Under the pieces are notes generated by a model that did no database searches, was not told the DNA's origin, and was given only the letters and a program-made list of their open reading frames with translations. Position numbers and translations under genes: made by a program. Positions 9,903 through 20,664 of a stretch of 64,000 bases of DNA are shown here, piece after piece. The stretch comes from Chaetomium olivaceum (taxonomy: Eukaryota > Ascomycota > Sordariomycetes > Sordariales > Chaetomiaceae), in NCBI GenBank assembly GCA_039881045.1, contig JAYWVB010000012.1, positions 124,001 to 188,000 on the forward strand. The letters run 5' to 3'. How positions within the stretch are numbered: position 1 is the stretch's first letter; each line of letters starts with the position of its first letter.

Positions 9903-12808
9903 CAGCGTCCGGATCCATTCCACTAAAATCCACATTGAAATGGAAGTTGCAGTGCAACCCCCACTTTCAATCCATCCACCGAGGGTTGCCGGAAACCCCA
10001 CCCATTCCATCTGACGGCCGGCAATGTGGACCATTATTGAAATATGTGGATTTCTTAGTCATCTCTGATAAGATAAGCAGAACTTCACTTTCACCGACAT
10101 TTTCACGCGCCATCGATAAGGACTGCTGCTTGAGCTCCGATAGTGCACACTAGTAATTTGTATGAGAATACTAACTTTCAAAAACTTCAGGAGTTTTCTT
10201 GCCTTAGTTAGAAGATGGAAGATTCTAACCCCACTGACAATCGCGACACTACCACCACCACCACCGCGTCGTCGGCGCGAACGGTTACAGGAGTGTCTGC
10301 TGTCACCGTTCCTGAACGTACTGAAGAAGATGAACGCTTCCTCTTCAAACGATTCCCCGGCGCTCTGTTGACTGAATCGAAGAGAACTGTGTGGTCGTGG
10401 GTGTGGAAGGTCGGCTATGATGTTTCGCGCGAAGGCATCCGGTATTGGGTATGCCTTCGCTGTGTTCAGCAACGTAGCAGGAAGCCGGCTGCGTACAACG
10501 CACGTAACCTTCAGAACGTCGAATATCATCTTTTGCACGCCCATAGAATTACCGACCCTTCTGGTAAGCGGGCGTTGCCTGCCGTCGCTAGTCTCAAACG
10601 CGAGAGCAGCGTATCGAAGACAATCGCCACCTACTTCAAACTTGACACGAGCAACCCAGCGATCAGAAGATGGCCAATCAGCTGATTAACGCGTTCGACC
10701 GAACCGAGTTCCAGAGGAGGATCGTGAGATGGCTCGTCAGCGCCAACCTTCCTTTCCGTACGGTCGAACACCCTTATCTCCGCGAGCTCTTCTCGTTCCT
10801 CAACCCCTCTGTTGAGACCCAACAAGCCAACCTCTCAGAGAAGACTGTTCACGCCATCGTCGTACGAGAGTTTGAGCGGCACAAGGACACGGTGGTCAAG
10901 ACGCTCCGAGAGAGCCCCGGGCAGATTCATTTGATCTTCGATGGATGGACTTCGCGTAACCGCCTTTCCCTTTACGGCGTCAGTGCAGTATTCCGAGATA
11001 TTGAGAGTAAGCCTCACAAAATTGTTCTCGGTCTTCCGGAAATGGAGGACCGGCATACCGGCGAGAAGATCGCGGAGGCCATCCTCGAGGTCATCCACGA
11101 CTACGAGATCCATGAGAAGATCGGCTTCTTTACGGTCGATAACGCCGCGAACAACGATACCGCGCTGAAGGTCATCGGCGAACAGCTCGGCTTTCGGTGG
11201 GAGGAGAGGAGGGTTCGCTGCTTTGGCCACATCATCAACCTAGTAGTAAGGGCATACTCTTTGGCTCAGAGATCGATGCCTTCGAACAGGAAGTCTCTAC
11301 CGGCCTCCTTACTTCTCAGCATGAGCACGAGAAGTGGAGGCAGAAGGGCCCTATCGGCAAGCTTCATAACTTCTGTCAAGTAAGTATGCCTTCTCTAGCT
11401 GACCTCCCGGTACTAACTATAAGAAGGAAGTTAACAGGTCGGACTTTTGGACCAAAAAGCTTATCTCGGCGCAAGAGCAACGAATTCGCGAAGCCCTCGA
11501 GGGTGACGAGCTCAAGAAGCACACGCCGGTTGGGGTAGTGACTGACAATGCCACGCGGTGGCTCTCCCAGTACTTCATGATGGAACGCGCTCTTCAACTC
11601 CAGCCCTTCTACGAGACCTTTCTCTTCGAGGCGAAGCTTCACGTTGATTCGAACTTGCGAACAATAGCAGGTACTCTGAAAAGAGGCGCGAAGGAGCCGC
11701 TATTTCTGAGCAAGGAGAATATATTGACCACGAATGACTGGAAGGTGATCCTAACGCTCAAGGAAATCCTTCTTGACTTTGAGCTTGTCGTCAAGGCTCT
11801 GAAGGGCGATGGTCAAGCTCGTGAGAGAAAGGGCAGCGAAGGCGACGAGGTGGTCAGTCTGATTCAAGGGGCAAGCTGGGATCTCCTTGATGGGTATGAG
11901 TTTCTCCTCGACTCTCTCGAGGAGGCGAAGAAGAGAGTCGAACAGCTTGGTAATGACGGCAAGCACGTCGCCGTCAACCTTAACAACGCGTGGATAAAGC
12001 TGAACAAGTACTACGAGAAGATCGGCGAGTCCCCCCTTATCCATGCCGCTGCTGCGCTACACCCCAAATACCGATGGGATAGATTCGAGGCGTGGCGCGA
12101 CCACCATCCTGATTGGATCGAGCCGGCGAAGCAACAAGTTCGAGACCTCTGGATACAACAATATCGAGACTTACCAGCCGTGGTAGACGAGCCTTCAGAA
12201 CCACCTCTGAAGGTCCCGCGCCTCTCGACCAACAGGTTTGCAGCTTTTAGAAGCCAGAGGCGAGGACCGGAAAGCTCAGCATGCTCCTCTCCATCACACT
12301 CGCCGTCGCCAGCGCCGGTCGAGCTTGACGAGTTTGAGCGTTGGCAGTTGGAGACGGCCGACCCTGATGAGCAGGTAGAGGATCCTCGCGTTTACTGGCA
12401 TAAGAGGAGGAAGACTTATCCGCGGCTTTCGCGTATGGCGTTGGATTTGCATACAGTACTCCCTATGAGCGCGGAAGTTGAGCGCTTGTTCAGTGTTACT
12501 GGCCACATGGTTACTCCTCTGCGAAACCGGCTGCAAGCGAACACCATATCTCTTTGCCAGATCCTCCGAAGTTGGTACGACGCCGGCGTGGTTCGCGACC
12601 TCGATCCAATACTGGCATGGAACGCAGACGAAAACATGGAAGTGGATGACTAAGTATTTAGTTAGGAAATCTTGGCGGTGCAATATATTTCAATACATTT
12701 CCATCTCTGCCTTCGATGGATCAATTCAATGTGGCCTGGATTATGTAAGGTGCAATTACACTGCAATGTACGGCGAGGTGGGAGGAAATGGATTGATTCC
12801 GGACCCTG
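9903..12808 (+). mobile_element. hAT-superfamily DNA transposon with 8-bp TSD
   Basis: The element of 2906 bp starts CAGCGTCCGGATCCATTCCA and ends with the imperfect inverted copy TGGATTGATTCCGGACCCTG. It is flanked by identical 8-bp duplications GGGGTAGG (9895-9902 and 12809-12816), the size expected for hAT. It contains one BED-finger/hATC transposase gene with one intron and two frameshifts. The exact duplication suggests an insertion that is not very old. Confidence 0.93.
10215..12653 (+). pseudogene. hAT transposase (BED finger, DDE, hATC), two frameshifts
   Basis: From the ATG at 10215 the first frame encodes a BED-type zinc finger (WVCLRCVQQ ... EYHLLHAH) to about 10676. A 1-bp shift leads to NQLINAFDRTEFQRRIVRWL and the DDE region with HLIFDGWTSRNRLS and FFTVDNAANND. 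A second 1-bp shift near 11247 leads to KGILFGSEIDAFEQEV. A likely intron follows at 11380-11426 (GTAAGT, perfect TACTAAC branch, AAG acceptor), giving FCQ-EVNRSDFW. The last frame continues DNATRWLSQYF to the hATC dimerisation part (LDLHTVLPMSAEVERLFS, TPLRNRLQANTISLCQIL). The order and ends are complete, and only the two indels block it. Confidence 0.88.
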
Positions 12809-12816
12809 GGGGTAGG
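12809..12816. repeat. hAT target-site duplication, right
   Basis: GGGGTAGG, identical to 9895-9902. Confidence 0.9.
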
Positions 12817-13134
12817 GAGCGTTTGTTTTCCCGTTTCCGCGTCGCGTTCTTATTGTATATAAGGGGCCCTGAGGCGGCTCAATCTTTTGGTCAGAAGGCA
12901 GGAATCAGACACTTTAATCACGACTTTTGGAACGCAATGTGCCCGCGCATCTGTGAGAACCTGCAGCGCATGTGCGCATGCGCCTCTCTCTGATCAGATG
13001 GGGACACTTCTCGGTTTACCCATTGATGCAGCCGAGCCTGTGTTCTGTCCCCATATCAAGCAGGTCTACGGATCTGTAGGTTTGTGTTTTGGTGGCTGGT
13101 CTGGCAGTTTTGCAGACAGCACAGCACACTCCTG
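12817..13134. other. intergenic between transposons, with imperfect hairpin
   Basis: No coding frame stands out. It contains TATATAAGG near 12857 and an imperfect inverted repeat at about 12996-13057 with arms ATGGGGACA and TGTCCCCAT. Confidence 0.4.
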
Positions 13135-13266
13135 TTCATTATACGACTCTTTTTGGAAGAGGTTTCATTTTGCATTGTGAAGGAAATTCGTGATGAAGTT
13201 GGGAGGTTGCAAAAGGAAGAAAAGTGGCCCACTCGTTATGGTGGGCCACTCGTTATGCAAGTACGT
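13135..13266 (-). mobile_element. terminal fragment of a third Fot1/pogo element
   Basis: The right end reads GTGGCCCACTCGTTATGG, then GTGGGCCACTCGTTATG, then CAAGTACGT followed by TA (13267-13268). This is the same architecture and the same terminal CAAGTACGT as copy 1, with a different 17-bp unit. Upstream of it, 13135-13223 aligns by eye with the transposase start region of copy 1 (CTTCCAAAA on the minus strand, start codon near 13167), then homology stops. No left end was found. It is a relic of about 130 bp. Confidence 0.75.
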
Positions 13267-13592
13267 TATCATGTTTTTACTGCCACTGTTCTAAGAGAGT
13301 TTTTTGTTCATGTACTTAAACAGCGCCCCTTATCTACCCTCCGATTACCCCATTTTCAGACAGAAAAGTTAGCTCGGAGATGAAAGCTAAGGAGCAGAAA
13401 AGTGAAGAGGGTACTGGATGCGGTGAAGTCCACTTTTCTTGGCCGAGGCTAGGATTTCTGGCTGCCTAGATCGCCATGACGGGAATTTCTCGATTGGATT
13501 CGCAATAGGCTAGAGACCTCTCCATTTGCCGGAGCGCAAGAGGTGTGCACAAGACGCGCCGAGGGTGTACAGGGCGCGCGGCATCTCAACTA

Positions 13593-15468
13593 ACGTATAT
13601 TATAAGCGAGCCGAACATATAAGCGAGCCGAACACTTTCCACCGCTCTACCGACACTATTCCCAATTACCACACAACAACGCTAGGAAATGACTACAATT
13701 ACATTAGAAGAAGCCGAATCAGAGGCTTCCCCAGCCTCCTGGCAGGTACGCGCATTATGGCCGGGCTTGCCGCATACCCCACAGCGCCGAACCTTCCTCT
13801 GACCCCCCCCTGCACTACTACCATCTGGCTGTATATCTTCTCCTGCCCTCCCACCTACAGCCTTCTGGTCCGCAAGACCCTGTGCCTCTTGCACAGTAAG
13901 TGACCCTCCAAGCTGTACACGTGTCCGTTTGGCCCTCCGCCGCTTGCTTAGTGCCTCGTTGGCCTTGCGGAGCGAAGACACCTCTGACTCAAGAAGGGCT
14001 ACCTGGTGCATTACAGCCATTGTCCCTTTGGTAAGCTGGTCAACGGCGGCCAACATCGAAGCTGGGGAGCTACCTTGATGGTTGGCAATACGAGTCTGAT
14101 AAGCTTTGACTGCGAGTCGGCTTCTTTGGGGTTGTGCGGTGTCTTGGAAGCCCAGGGTTTGACAGTGCCGGCAGTACTAGGCCGCGAGTTTGGGGGCGAT
14201 GGTGTATAAAGCTTGACATCCAGCCTGGAGAGCACCATCTCTGGGTTGTACGGAACAAGGCCAGCCCCCGCAAAGCCACCCTGGATATTCTTCTCTGTGA
14301 TAGAAGCAAAGAAGGCTTCGCGGAAAGCGCAAAGGAACTCGAGCTTGTTGATGTGGTTGACATGCGCGCGCATGAACTCCTCAACCTGGCGACCATACGC
14401 CTGCTTCAGTGGCCCAAAGCAGCCAACATCAAGTGGCTGGCACTTATGGGAAGAGTGTGCAGGCATGCAGAGTGTGATGATATTGTTCTGCTTGCCGTAC
14501 TGCTCGAACTCGGTGGAGTGGTGGCTTTCGTGACCGTCGAGAATCAACAACCGGTGCGTGCCCTTTGTCCGAGGCGCCGTATGGTGATCGAAATGCTTGA
14601 TCCAATCTAGGCCAACTGCATTGGTAGTCCAGCCATTGTGGGTAGTTGCAATACGCCAGTCGAGGGGTAGGCCGCACTCCCGGTACCAGTTGGCAAGGTG
14701 ATATTGCGCTGCCAAGATGATGAACGGAGGGATCGCCCAACCAAGGGCATTGACTCCCTGAATTACAGTCGCCCATTCGCGGTTGCCAGGCTGGGCTAGC
14801 TTTGCCCTGCCAAAGCCATCCGAGGTTGTGACTACCATGCCCGTAGAGATGATGCCCATCATGAACCCGGTCTCATCGAAGTTGTAGATATCGTTATCCA
14901 GGATACCGTACTTAGCTATCATGTTCCGTACAAGCGTAAACCAGTCACCGATGATCTTTGGATCCTCGCACTTAGCCCTCTGGTAGTTGTATCTACGCAC
15001 ACGACGCATCTTGAGCTGTTTGTGGCGTTTGACAAAGTTGTGGGCCCAGAGCTTGCCGACAGGGGGTGCGTCGCGTACGCGTAGTAGTTGGTTGGCCATA
15101 TCTTCTACACCACGTAGCCTAGGCGAGAAAGCTCGCGTAGAGAGGTCAAGGATGTATTGAACAATCGTCTGCTCTTCGAGATCCGTAAGCTTGCGCGAGT
15201 TCGCTGGCAAATCGCGTCGTGCACGCTGACCAGCGCGTCGGCCGTGGAGTGTTGATACCGGGACATCGTAGAGCTTAGCTGCAGCCCTAAGGCTTATCTT
15301 CTTGTCGTTTTGGAGGCTTGAAGGGCTAAGATCACCCTCTCTTCCTTTGAAGGAGGGGACATATTGCGTTGTAGAGTTGTGGAGGAAGATGTAACGTTGA
15401 GATTGCAGGGGACCCGTTGTGGAGACTGTTCGGCTCGCTTATATGTTCGGCTCGCTTATAATATACGT
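13593..15468 (-). mobile_element. Fot1/pogo-type DNA transposon, copy 2, with perfect 44-bp TIRs
   Basis: The element is 1876 bp. The terminal repeats including TA, 13591-13634 and 15427-15470, are perfect inverted copies over 44 bp. Each contains two tandem copies of the 17-bp unit TATAAGCGAGCCGAACA. TA flanks both sides as target duplication. The internal transposase is related to copy 1 but clearly diverged, so the two belong to different subfamilies. Confidence 0.93.
13682..15362 (-). pseudogene. Fot1/pogo transposase copy 2, two frameshifts
   Basis: The start codon at 15362 opens MSPPSKEERVILALQ. A 1-bp loss near 15313 breaks the HTH part, which resumes NDKKISLRAAAKLYDVP and runs to 14011 as a long frame. 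All DDE blocks are readable: NFDETGFMMGI, LLILDGHESHHS and PAHSSHKCQPLDVGCFGPLKQAYG. A second shift near 14100 separates the C-terminal part (NHQGSSP, EALSKRRRAKRTRVQ, zinc knuckle CGVCGKPGHNARTC) ending at 13682. With only two 1-bp changes it is the better preserved of the two copies. Confidence 0.9.
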
Positions 15469-15470
15469 TA

Positions 15471-15792
15471 GTGCTAGTGAACGTTATATACACTCTGTGA
15501 GCGTAAGCCGTCGAGATTCGCACAAGAAACATAGGCGTAATCTAAAATCTAGTTGTTTTTATAAATAGCGTTCTATCTCTCGTCTCTCAAAGGGTGGCTG
15601 TGTAACGGACATACAGCACTCTGGTTGTCTCGACGTCACAATCCCAGATCACTGTGTCCTGCCTGTAACTTTTGGAAACACTCTCTCCTTTCATAGGCGC
15701 CATCGTGCCGCAAGTATTAACGAATCAAAAAGACAGGTGGATTTGCATCTGATTTCTGGAACAAGCCTATTTACATGACTTCCCTCGCTCCT
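15471..15792. other. intergenic / 3' UTR
   Basis: Between pogo copy 2 and the stop codon of the pathogen-related gene. No ORF or repeat is recognised. Confidence 0.45.
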
Positions 15793-16689
15793 CTACTCAT
15801 CCGCCTTCACTTTGGTCACGCCCGTCTCCCCATCCGGGGCCATCTGGCGGAACATGAGCATGGGGTCGAAGAAGACCTCGACGGAGCGCAGCTGCAGCTT
15901 GTCGTTCACTTCGGCCACCACGATTCCCTCGATGTCGATGGGCCCACCGTGCGCCTTAATCGTGACCTTTTCCCCTTTGCTGTAAGACAATGAATGTCAG
16001 CGGCATGGCTCTCAAAATAGTCAAAAGAAGAAGAAGAATAAACCGGGCTTTGGAGAGAGAAGAGAACATACGTATTCAACCCAGTGTAGTCCTCCTTCAT
16101 AGTTCCCCAATGGCGCCACTTAAAGGCAACCTTCGGCGGACCAGCATAAACCTCGAGCACCTCCCACGCAAAGGTAGGCATCATGCGCTTGAAGGTCTTG
16201 TGGGAGGCGTCGAAGGAGGAGCGCATGGGGCAGTAGTACTCGTTGCCCTCGATGATGGCGTTGTAGGTGCCGACCGTGAGCATGTGCTCGCCCGTCTGCG
16301 GCGGACCGCCGTTAACCGAGAAGGTGTACGACGACTGGTCGATGGTGCGCCAGTCCTTCAGGTCCACCTTGTAGCTCGCCTCGATCTCCCAGTTCTTGAC
16401 CAGCTTCTCGACCAGGTCCGGCAGGGAGCCGGCTTGGTGGTTGGCTTGCTTTGCTGCGGGGGTGGGGTTAGTGCCTATTCTGATTCTGGATGACCGCCTG
16501 GGCGCTCTGGTTGAAAGTGTGTTCTTACTTTCCGAAAATATCTTGCGCGTCTTGGAGTAGTCGGGCGCCCGGCCGTGGCGCCCAGTTTACGTTGGTATCC
16601 TTGAGCACGGCATCCTCGTCGAGGACGTAGTCGGGGAGACCCGGGGCGGGGGCCTCAGCGGGAGGGTTTTGCGTTTCAGCGGTGGCCAT
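15793..16689 (-). CDS. pathogen-related protein (SnoaL/NTF2-like), apparent 1-bp frameshift in exon 1
   Basis: Exons 16689-16529, 16453-16072 and 15979-15793. Donors GTAAGA and GTATGT and acceptors CGCAG and TACAG are clear. The product of about 242 aa (PDYVLDEDAVLKDTNV, NHQAGSLPDLVEKLVKNWEI, SYTFSVNGGPPQTGEHML, MMPTFAWEVLEVY, KWRHWGTMKEDYTGLN, KAHGGPIDIEGIVVAEV) resembles the barley-type 'pathogen-related protein' widespread in fungi, with an NTF2-like fold. Its role is unclear. The exons sum to 730 nt, one too many. In exon 1, AACTGGGCGCCACGG should lose one G to give NWRHGRAPDYSKTRKIF. The extra base lies at 16581-16583. It is either a sequence error or a recent null mutation. Confidence 0.8.
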
Positions 16690-18387
16690 TGTTGTGGTGG
16701 TGAGTTTTCAAGTAGCCTGCACTTGAATATCCAAGATGAGTAGGTAGATAAGGTAACTGTAGACAAAGAATTGAAGATGTTGAGGACGTGGGTAAAATCT
16801 GGGGAAACAAGCAGAGGACAGCAAGAAGGGACCACCGTCGCAGCCCCCCATTCATATACAAACCGGCCACCGCGTCTTACCTGCCCCCAAGAAAACCAAG
16901 CAGACCCCTCACACGGCACGTTGGTTCCAACATGACACCCCACTTCACATCTGAAGGCCAGATCCCAGCCTCCGATCCGTCTGGATGGACCCATGGTCGT
17001 ATCGTGCCCTGACAATCAAGCGCGCCGCGTGTGGAACCCCTCCTCCTCGAACCTCATCGGTCCATGGAACGGCGAACGGCCACCCTAACGGAAACAAGTT
17101 CCATACATGCCCACACCACGGGTTGTAGGGTAGCGAGCGGCTGCCCGTGCCACGCGAATGCCAGACCCCTGAACCCGGCGGGGGGATGCGGAAAGAAGGG
17201 GTTGTTCATGAAGGCGGGAAAAGTTCGATACAATCGGCCCCCAGAGCCCCTATGTGCTGCGTTCTCGGCAAGCAGGTATCGACAGGGGTGATTGGTCGAG
17301 AGCTCGCCTCCTGATCCTTTTGTGATGCAGGCAGTTAAACGGCCCTGCAGCTTCGACCTGCATATCGTGTGGCTGGCTTCGGTTAAACGGTTTCAACGGA
17401 AAGTTCGGGAAATCCGGGCAATTCGACCTCGGCCGAGCACCTGATTGCAGAGACGCGCGGCTGTACGGAACTGTCCGAAGCACGAACGAAGGTACTGTAC
17501 ACACATCAAATAACTGAGGCCCTTCGTCCTGGTTTGAATTGGAGGCAACAAAATCCACTGGTGGGGGGTCTAAAGTCTGGTCAGCATGCAAATATTGTGA
17601 CTAACTAAAAGGGACGCTTGACCCCAAAGAACCACGCCGCAAGTTCGAGGCCACAGAATGTCGACTTCTAGGCCCAATGACGGGCGAAGGTCAAGCACCC
17701 CAGCGGCGCAGCAGAACTCGCGATCCGGATGTTGCGTTCCGCAAAACACTCGGTAACACTTCATGGAGGGAGAAAAACAGGGGACAAGGGTTCAATATCT
17801 CTGGCATTATGGCTCATGGAAGGTGCACACCACGACCAAGAGAAATGCACAGATGAGGTGAGACTCTCGCCAACCATGTTGCAGCGCATGTCGCCCAGTG
17901 CTGCCCTGCGACGTTGGAAGAAGCCAACTGCAGAACGGCGGCCCTAGCGCTGCGACGTCGATCCGGGGGCCCACAGAACCCCTGCCGTCTCGCACCAATC
18001 CGCGCATTGGCAAATCAAATCGCGAGTTCAGGGAGGCCTTTCTCAAAGTCAAAAAGTCAAGGGGCCTGCCGCTGCCAGAGGAGCTTCATCAACAGCAAAC
18101 AACAATCGCTATTCCAAACAAGACTAAAACACGAATCGACAAGGCGATCCTAACGCTGAGCGCTAACTGTATGTACATAGGTGTCCCAAGTTTCTCTCCC
18201 AGACTCGGCGCGGCCCGAACCATTGTCGCCCCATCCCCAATCCCCAAAACACCCACCACTTCCCATGTCCCATGGATTTTCATGTCGCCCATCATGCCAT
18301 GACCCATTCCCACCATCAACCTCTCCCATCCTCATCCAGGTCGGTTATCCCGGCCTCCATTACCAACCCGCCACTCAACCCGCCATT
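16690..18387. other. 1.7-kb intergenic region
   Basis: Upstream of the pathogen-related gene and downstream of the Asn/Gly-rich gene. Short ORFs lack recognisable similarity; the CT-rich stretch at 18200-18387 is probably the 3' UTR of the latter. No transposon end or RNA gene is seen. Confidence 0.4.
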
Positions 18388-20193
18388 TCACTCCCCCTCC
18401 CCCTCAGACACCATCACCAAATCCCCCCCCTCCCTCCCCCCCTCCTCAACCTCAACTGCCACCAACTCATCCCCATCACCCTCCCAAACAATACCCCCCG
18501 CCTCATCCTCATCCTCACCGTCACCACCATCTTCCCGCTCCCGCCCATCCTCATCATCCCCATCATCAACCCCACGCTCCCCACCCCCCAACCGCCCATT
18601 GACGTGCCCCATCCCCTCACCATCACCCGCGCCACGTCCCGAGGTGGCGGTGGCGGCGGTGGCGGCGGCGGCGGCGGAGCGATTGCCGGCGCTCCAGCCG
18701 GACCCGGCGAGGTAGGTTGGCCAGTGCTCGCCGTTGGCGTTGGGCCAGAGCGCGCCGTCGCTGGTGAGGGTGCCGTGGGTGTTACCGTTGGCGCTGGGTG
18801 GCCAGAGCGCGCCGTCGCTGGTGAGGGTGCCGTTGGCGTGGTCGTTGGCTTGGCCGATGACGTGGCCGTTGACGTGGCCGTTGGTGTGGCCGTTGGTGTG
18901 GTCGTGGTGGTTGCCGTTTGGCGTTGCCGTGCTGAGGCGGGGGCTGTTGGGCGCGGTCTGGGTTGGGGTGCCTGGCTGGGGAGGAGGGTGGGTGTGGGTG
19001 CCGTTGCTGTTGCCGTTCGTGAGGGGGCCGTTGGTGGTGCCGTTCGCGAGCGGGCCGGTGGTGACGTCGATCCTGCGGAGCACGGTGGTCCAGTGCCTGG
19101 CGGGGAGGTGGGTACCGTTGGTGGTACCGTTGGTGGTCCCGTTAGTGTGGTTGATGGCCCCGTTTGTGGTGGCGGTGGTCCCGTTTGCGATCAGATTATC
19201 ATGGGTGCCGTTGGTTCCGTTGACCCCGGTTGCGAACGGTGGGCGGTGGTCGCCATTGATTCCGTTCGGGAGGCGACGGTAGGTGATAGTGAGTGTGGCA
19301 CGCCTCTGGTGATGAGTGCCATTTGCCCCATTTGTAAGGCGGTCACCGTTGTCATCATTGACTCCGTTCGTAACTGGGCCGTGGTAGGTGGCTGTCAGAC
19401 CGTATAGGGGACCACCGTGGTGACTACCGTTGACTCCATTTGTCGAACCACCCCCATCGTTGCCATTCATTGGGATGGGGAAGAGACCCCTACGAGCGTT
19501 GCCGTGGACTCCATAACCGATAGAGACTCCGTCCGCGGGATCCTGCGGGGGGTGGTGATGGCCATTGACTCCGTTCCGGGCTTCGTTTCCTCGCCGAGGG
19601 ATTATTGGCAGCCCGCTCTCGTCATATCGGATATTGTTTTCTGCCTCAAAGACCAAAATCGCCGAGTGAACGGCGCGCTGGCGGTCAAGGACATCGAGGA
19701 TGGCGGCCTCCCCATGATCGAGAGGCGGCTCAACAATCATATGAGCCAGAGAAATGAGTCGGTACATATGTTGGTGGACGGCAATTTGAGGCACCGCAGG
19801 ATTCTCGCTCAACCACATCTGTATATCACAAAGCATACCGATGATTGTCTCCTGGCGGCCCCTGATATGCTCGGAACGGGCGAAAACCGGGTCCAGAACC
19901 AGCTGGCCGTATAGAGCGTAAACAAGGAGGCGGTGCGAGTTGGGTCGGTAGGATGGACGGGTTCGCCAGGGCCTCTGAACCGGCCGGATTGGGTCTGTTG
20001 ATGGGGTTGGGAAAAAATGGGGCCAGTCATCCCATTCTTGCGGCGTCACCGGTGCCAGTTGAACCAGGTCGAACGCACGCCGGTCTAGTTCCAAGGATCG
20101 AGGACGGCTTGCGCGTAGTACGGTCGTATTGAGGTCATCACGGCTTATTTCATGTAGTGGATCACTCAGCCCTCGACGCCTGGCCCATGCCAT
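18388..20193 (-). CDS. Asn-Gly-rich low-complexity protein, unknown function
   Basis: Single ORF of 601 aa starting MAWARRRGLSDP. The first 200 residues look globular (HRLLVYALYGQLVLDPVFARSEHIRGRQETIIG, MYRLISLAHMIVEPPL). From about residue 200 to 480 the chain is built of degenerate repeats centred on NG, NGT, NGV and NGTTNG, including ANGTLTSDGALWP twice. The last 90 residues are Gly/Asp/Glu-rich and acidic. There is no signal peptide or membrane segment, so the many N-G-T sequons need not be glycosylated. The repeat also leaves a long open frame on the opposite strand, treated here as a shadow. Function unknown. Confidence 0.6.
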   Translation of the reverse strand: MAWARRRGLSDPLHEISRDDLNTTVLRASRPRSLELDRRAFDLVQLAPVTPQEWDDWPHFFPTPSTDPIRPVQRPWRTRPSYRPNSHRLLVYALYGQLVLDPVFARSEHIRGRQETIIGMLCDIQMWLSENPAVPQIAVHQHMYRLISLAHMIVEPPLDHGEAAILDVLDRQRAVHSAILVFEAENNIRYDESGLPIIPRRGNEARNGVNGHHHPPQDPADGVSIGYGVHGNARRGLFPIPMNGNDGGGSTNGVNGSHHGGPLYGLTATYHGPVTNGVNDDNGDRLTNGANGTHHQRRATLTITYRRLPNGINGDHRPPFATGVNGTNGTHDNLIANGTTATTNGAINHTNGTTNGTTNGTHLPARHWTTVLRRIDVTTGPLANGTTNGPLTNGNSNGTHTHPPPQPGTPTQTAPNSPRLSTATPNGNHHDHTNGHTNGHVNGHVIGQANDHANGTLTSDGALWPPSANGNTHGTLTSDGALWPNANGEHWPTYLAGSGWSAGNRSAAAAATAATATSGRGAGDGEGMGHVNGRLGGGERGVDDGDDEDGREREDGGDGEDEDEAGGIVWEGDGDELVAVEVEEGGREGGDLVMVSEGEGE

Positions 20194-20664
20194 GGTTATC
20201 GGAATAATGAGGTCGCTTTTGGAGAAGAGAGGGTGTTTCGAGGTCTGGGTAGTTGATAGGATCGTATCGACGGCGAAAGGATACTCAGACTAAATGGCAA
20301 ATGTCAGATCGGAGTCATCTCTTTAGTGCCCAGTTGAAGTTGAACACTCACAGTTTTACTTTTCTTTTGCGCACTTAGGAGGTGGTCGAAGGGAATGTTG
20401 TTGAATTAATGTTTACGGTGACGGCTGAGGTGTCAAACAATACCTAGCTAAGGTAAGGCCGCTCTCCAAACACCCATAGATAACCTGAAGTGCATAAACA
20501 TTGATCCATTAACTGTGCTACCAGGAAGGAACGAACATACGGGCCCGGCGCAACTCTCCGTAAAACCTAGAGAAAGCGTAAACCGGTAAAAACTGAAACT
20601 ACGGCTCGGGGTATCGAAGGGCAACGTGCAGATAAAAAACATAAGACGTGAGCCCATAGTTCCC
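20194..20664. other. intergenic
   Basis: Promoter side of the Asn/Gly-rich gene and 3' side of the PIP-kinase-like gene. No feature is recognised. Confidence 0.4.

Noticed and set aside
1102..14073. A conserved 38-41 bp mini-intron in both pogo transposases starting at AAG|GTAGCTC (1142-1102 and 14073-14036), which would restore the frame
   Set aside because: The NHQGSSP block that would be spliced out is conserved as protein between the two copies, and the introns would be unusually short with no good branch site in copy 2. Independent small indels upstream explain both.
18181..19407. 408-aa plus-strand ORF rich in Val/Gly
   Set aside because: It is the reverse complement of the Asn/Gly repeat; its open length follows from the repeat composition.
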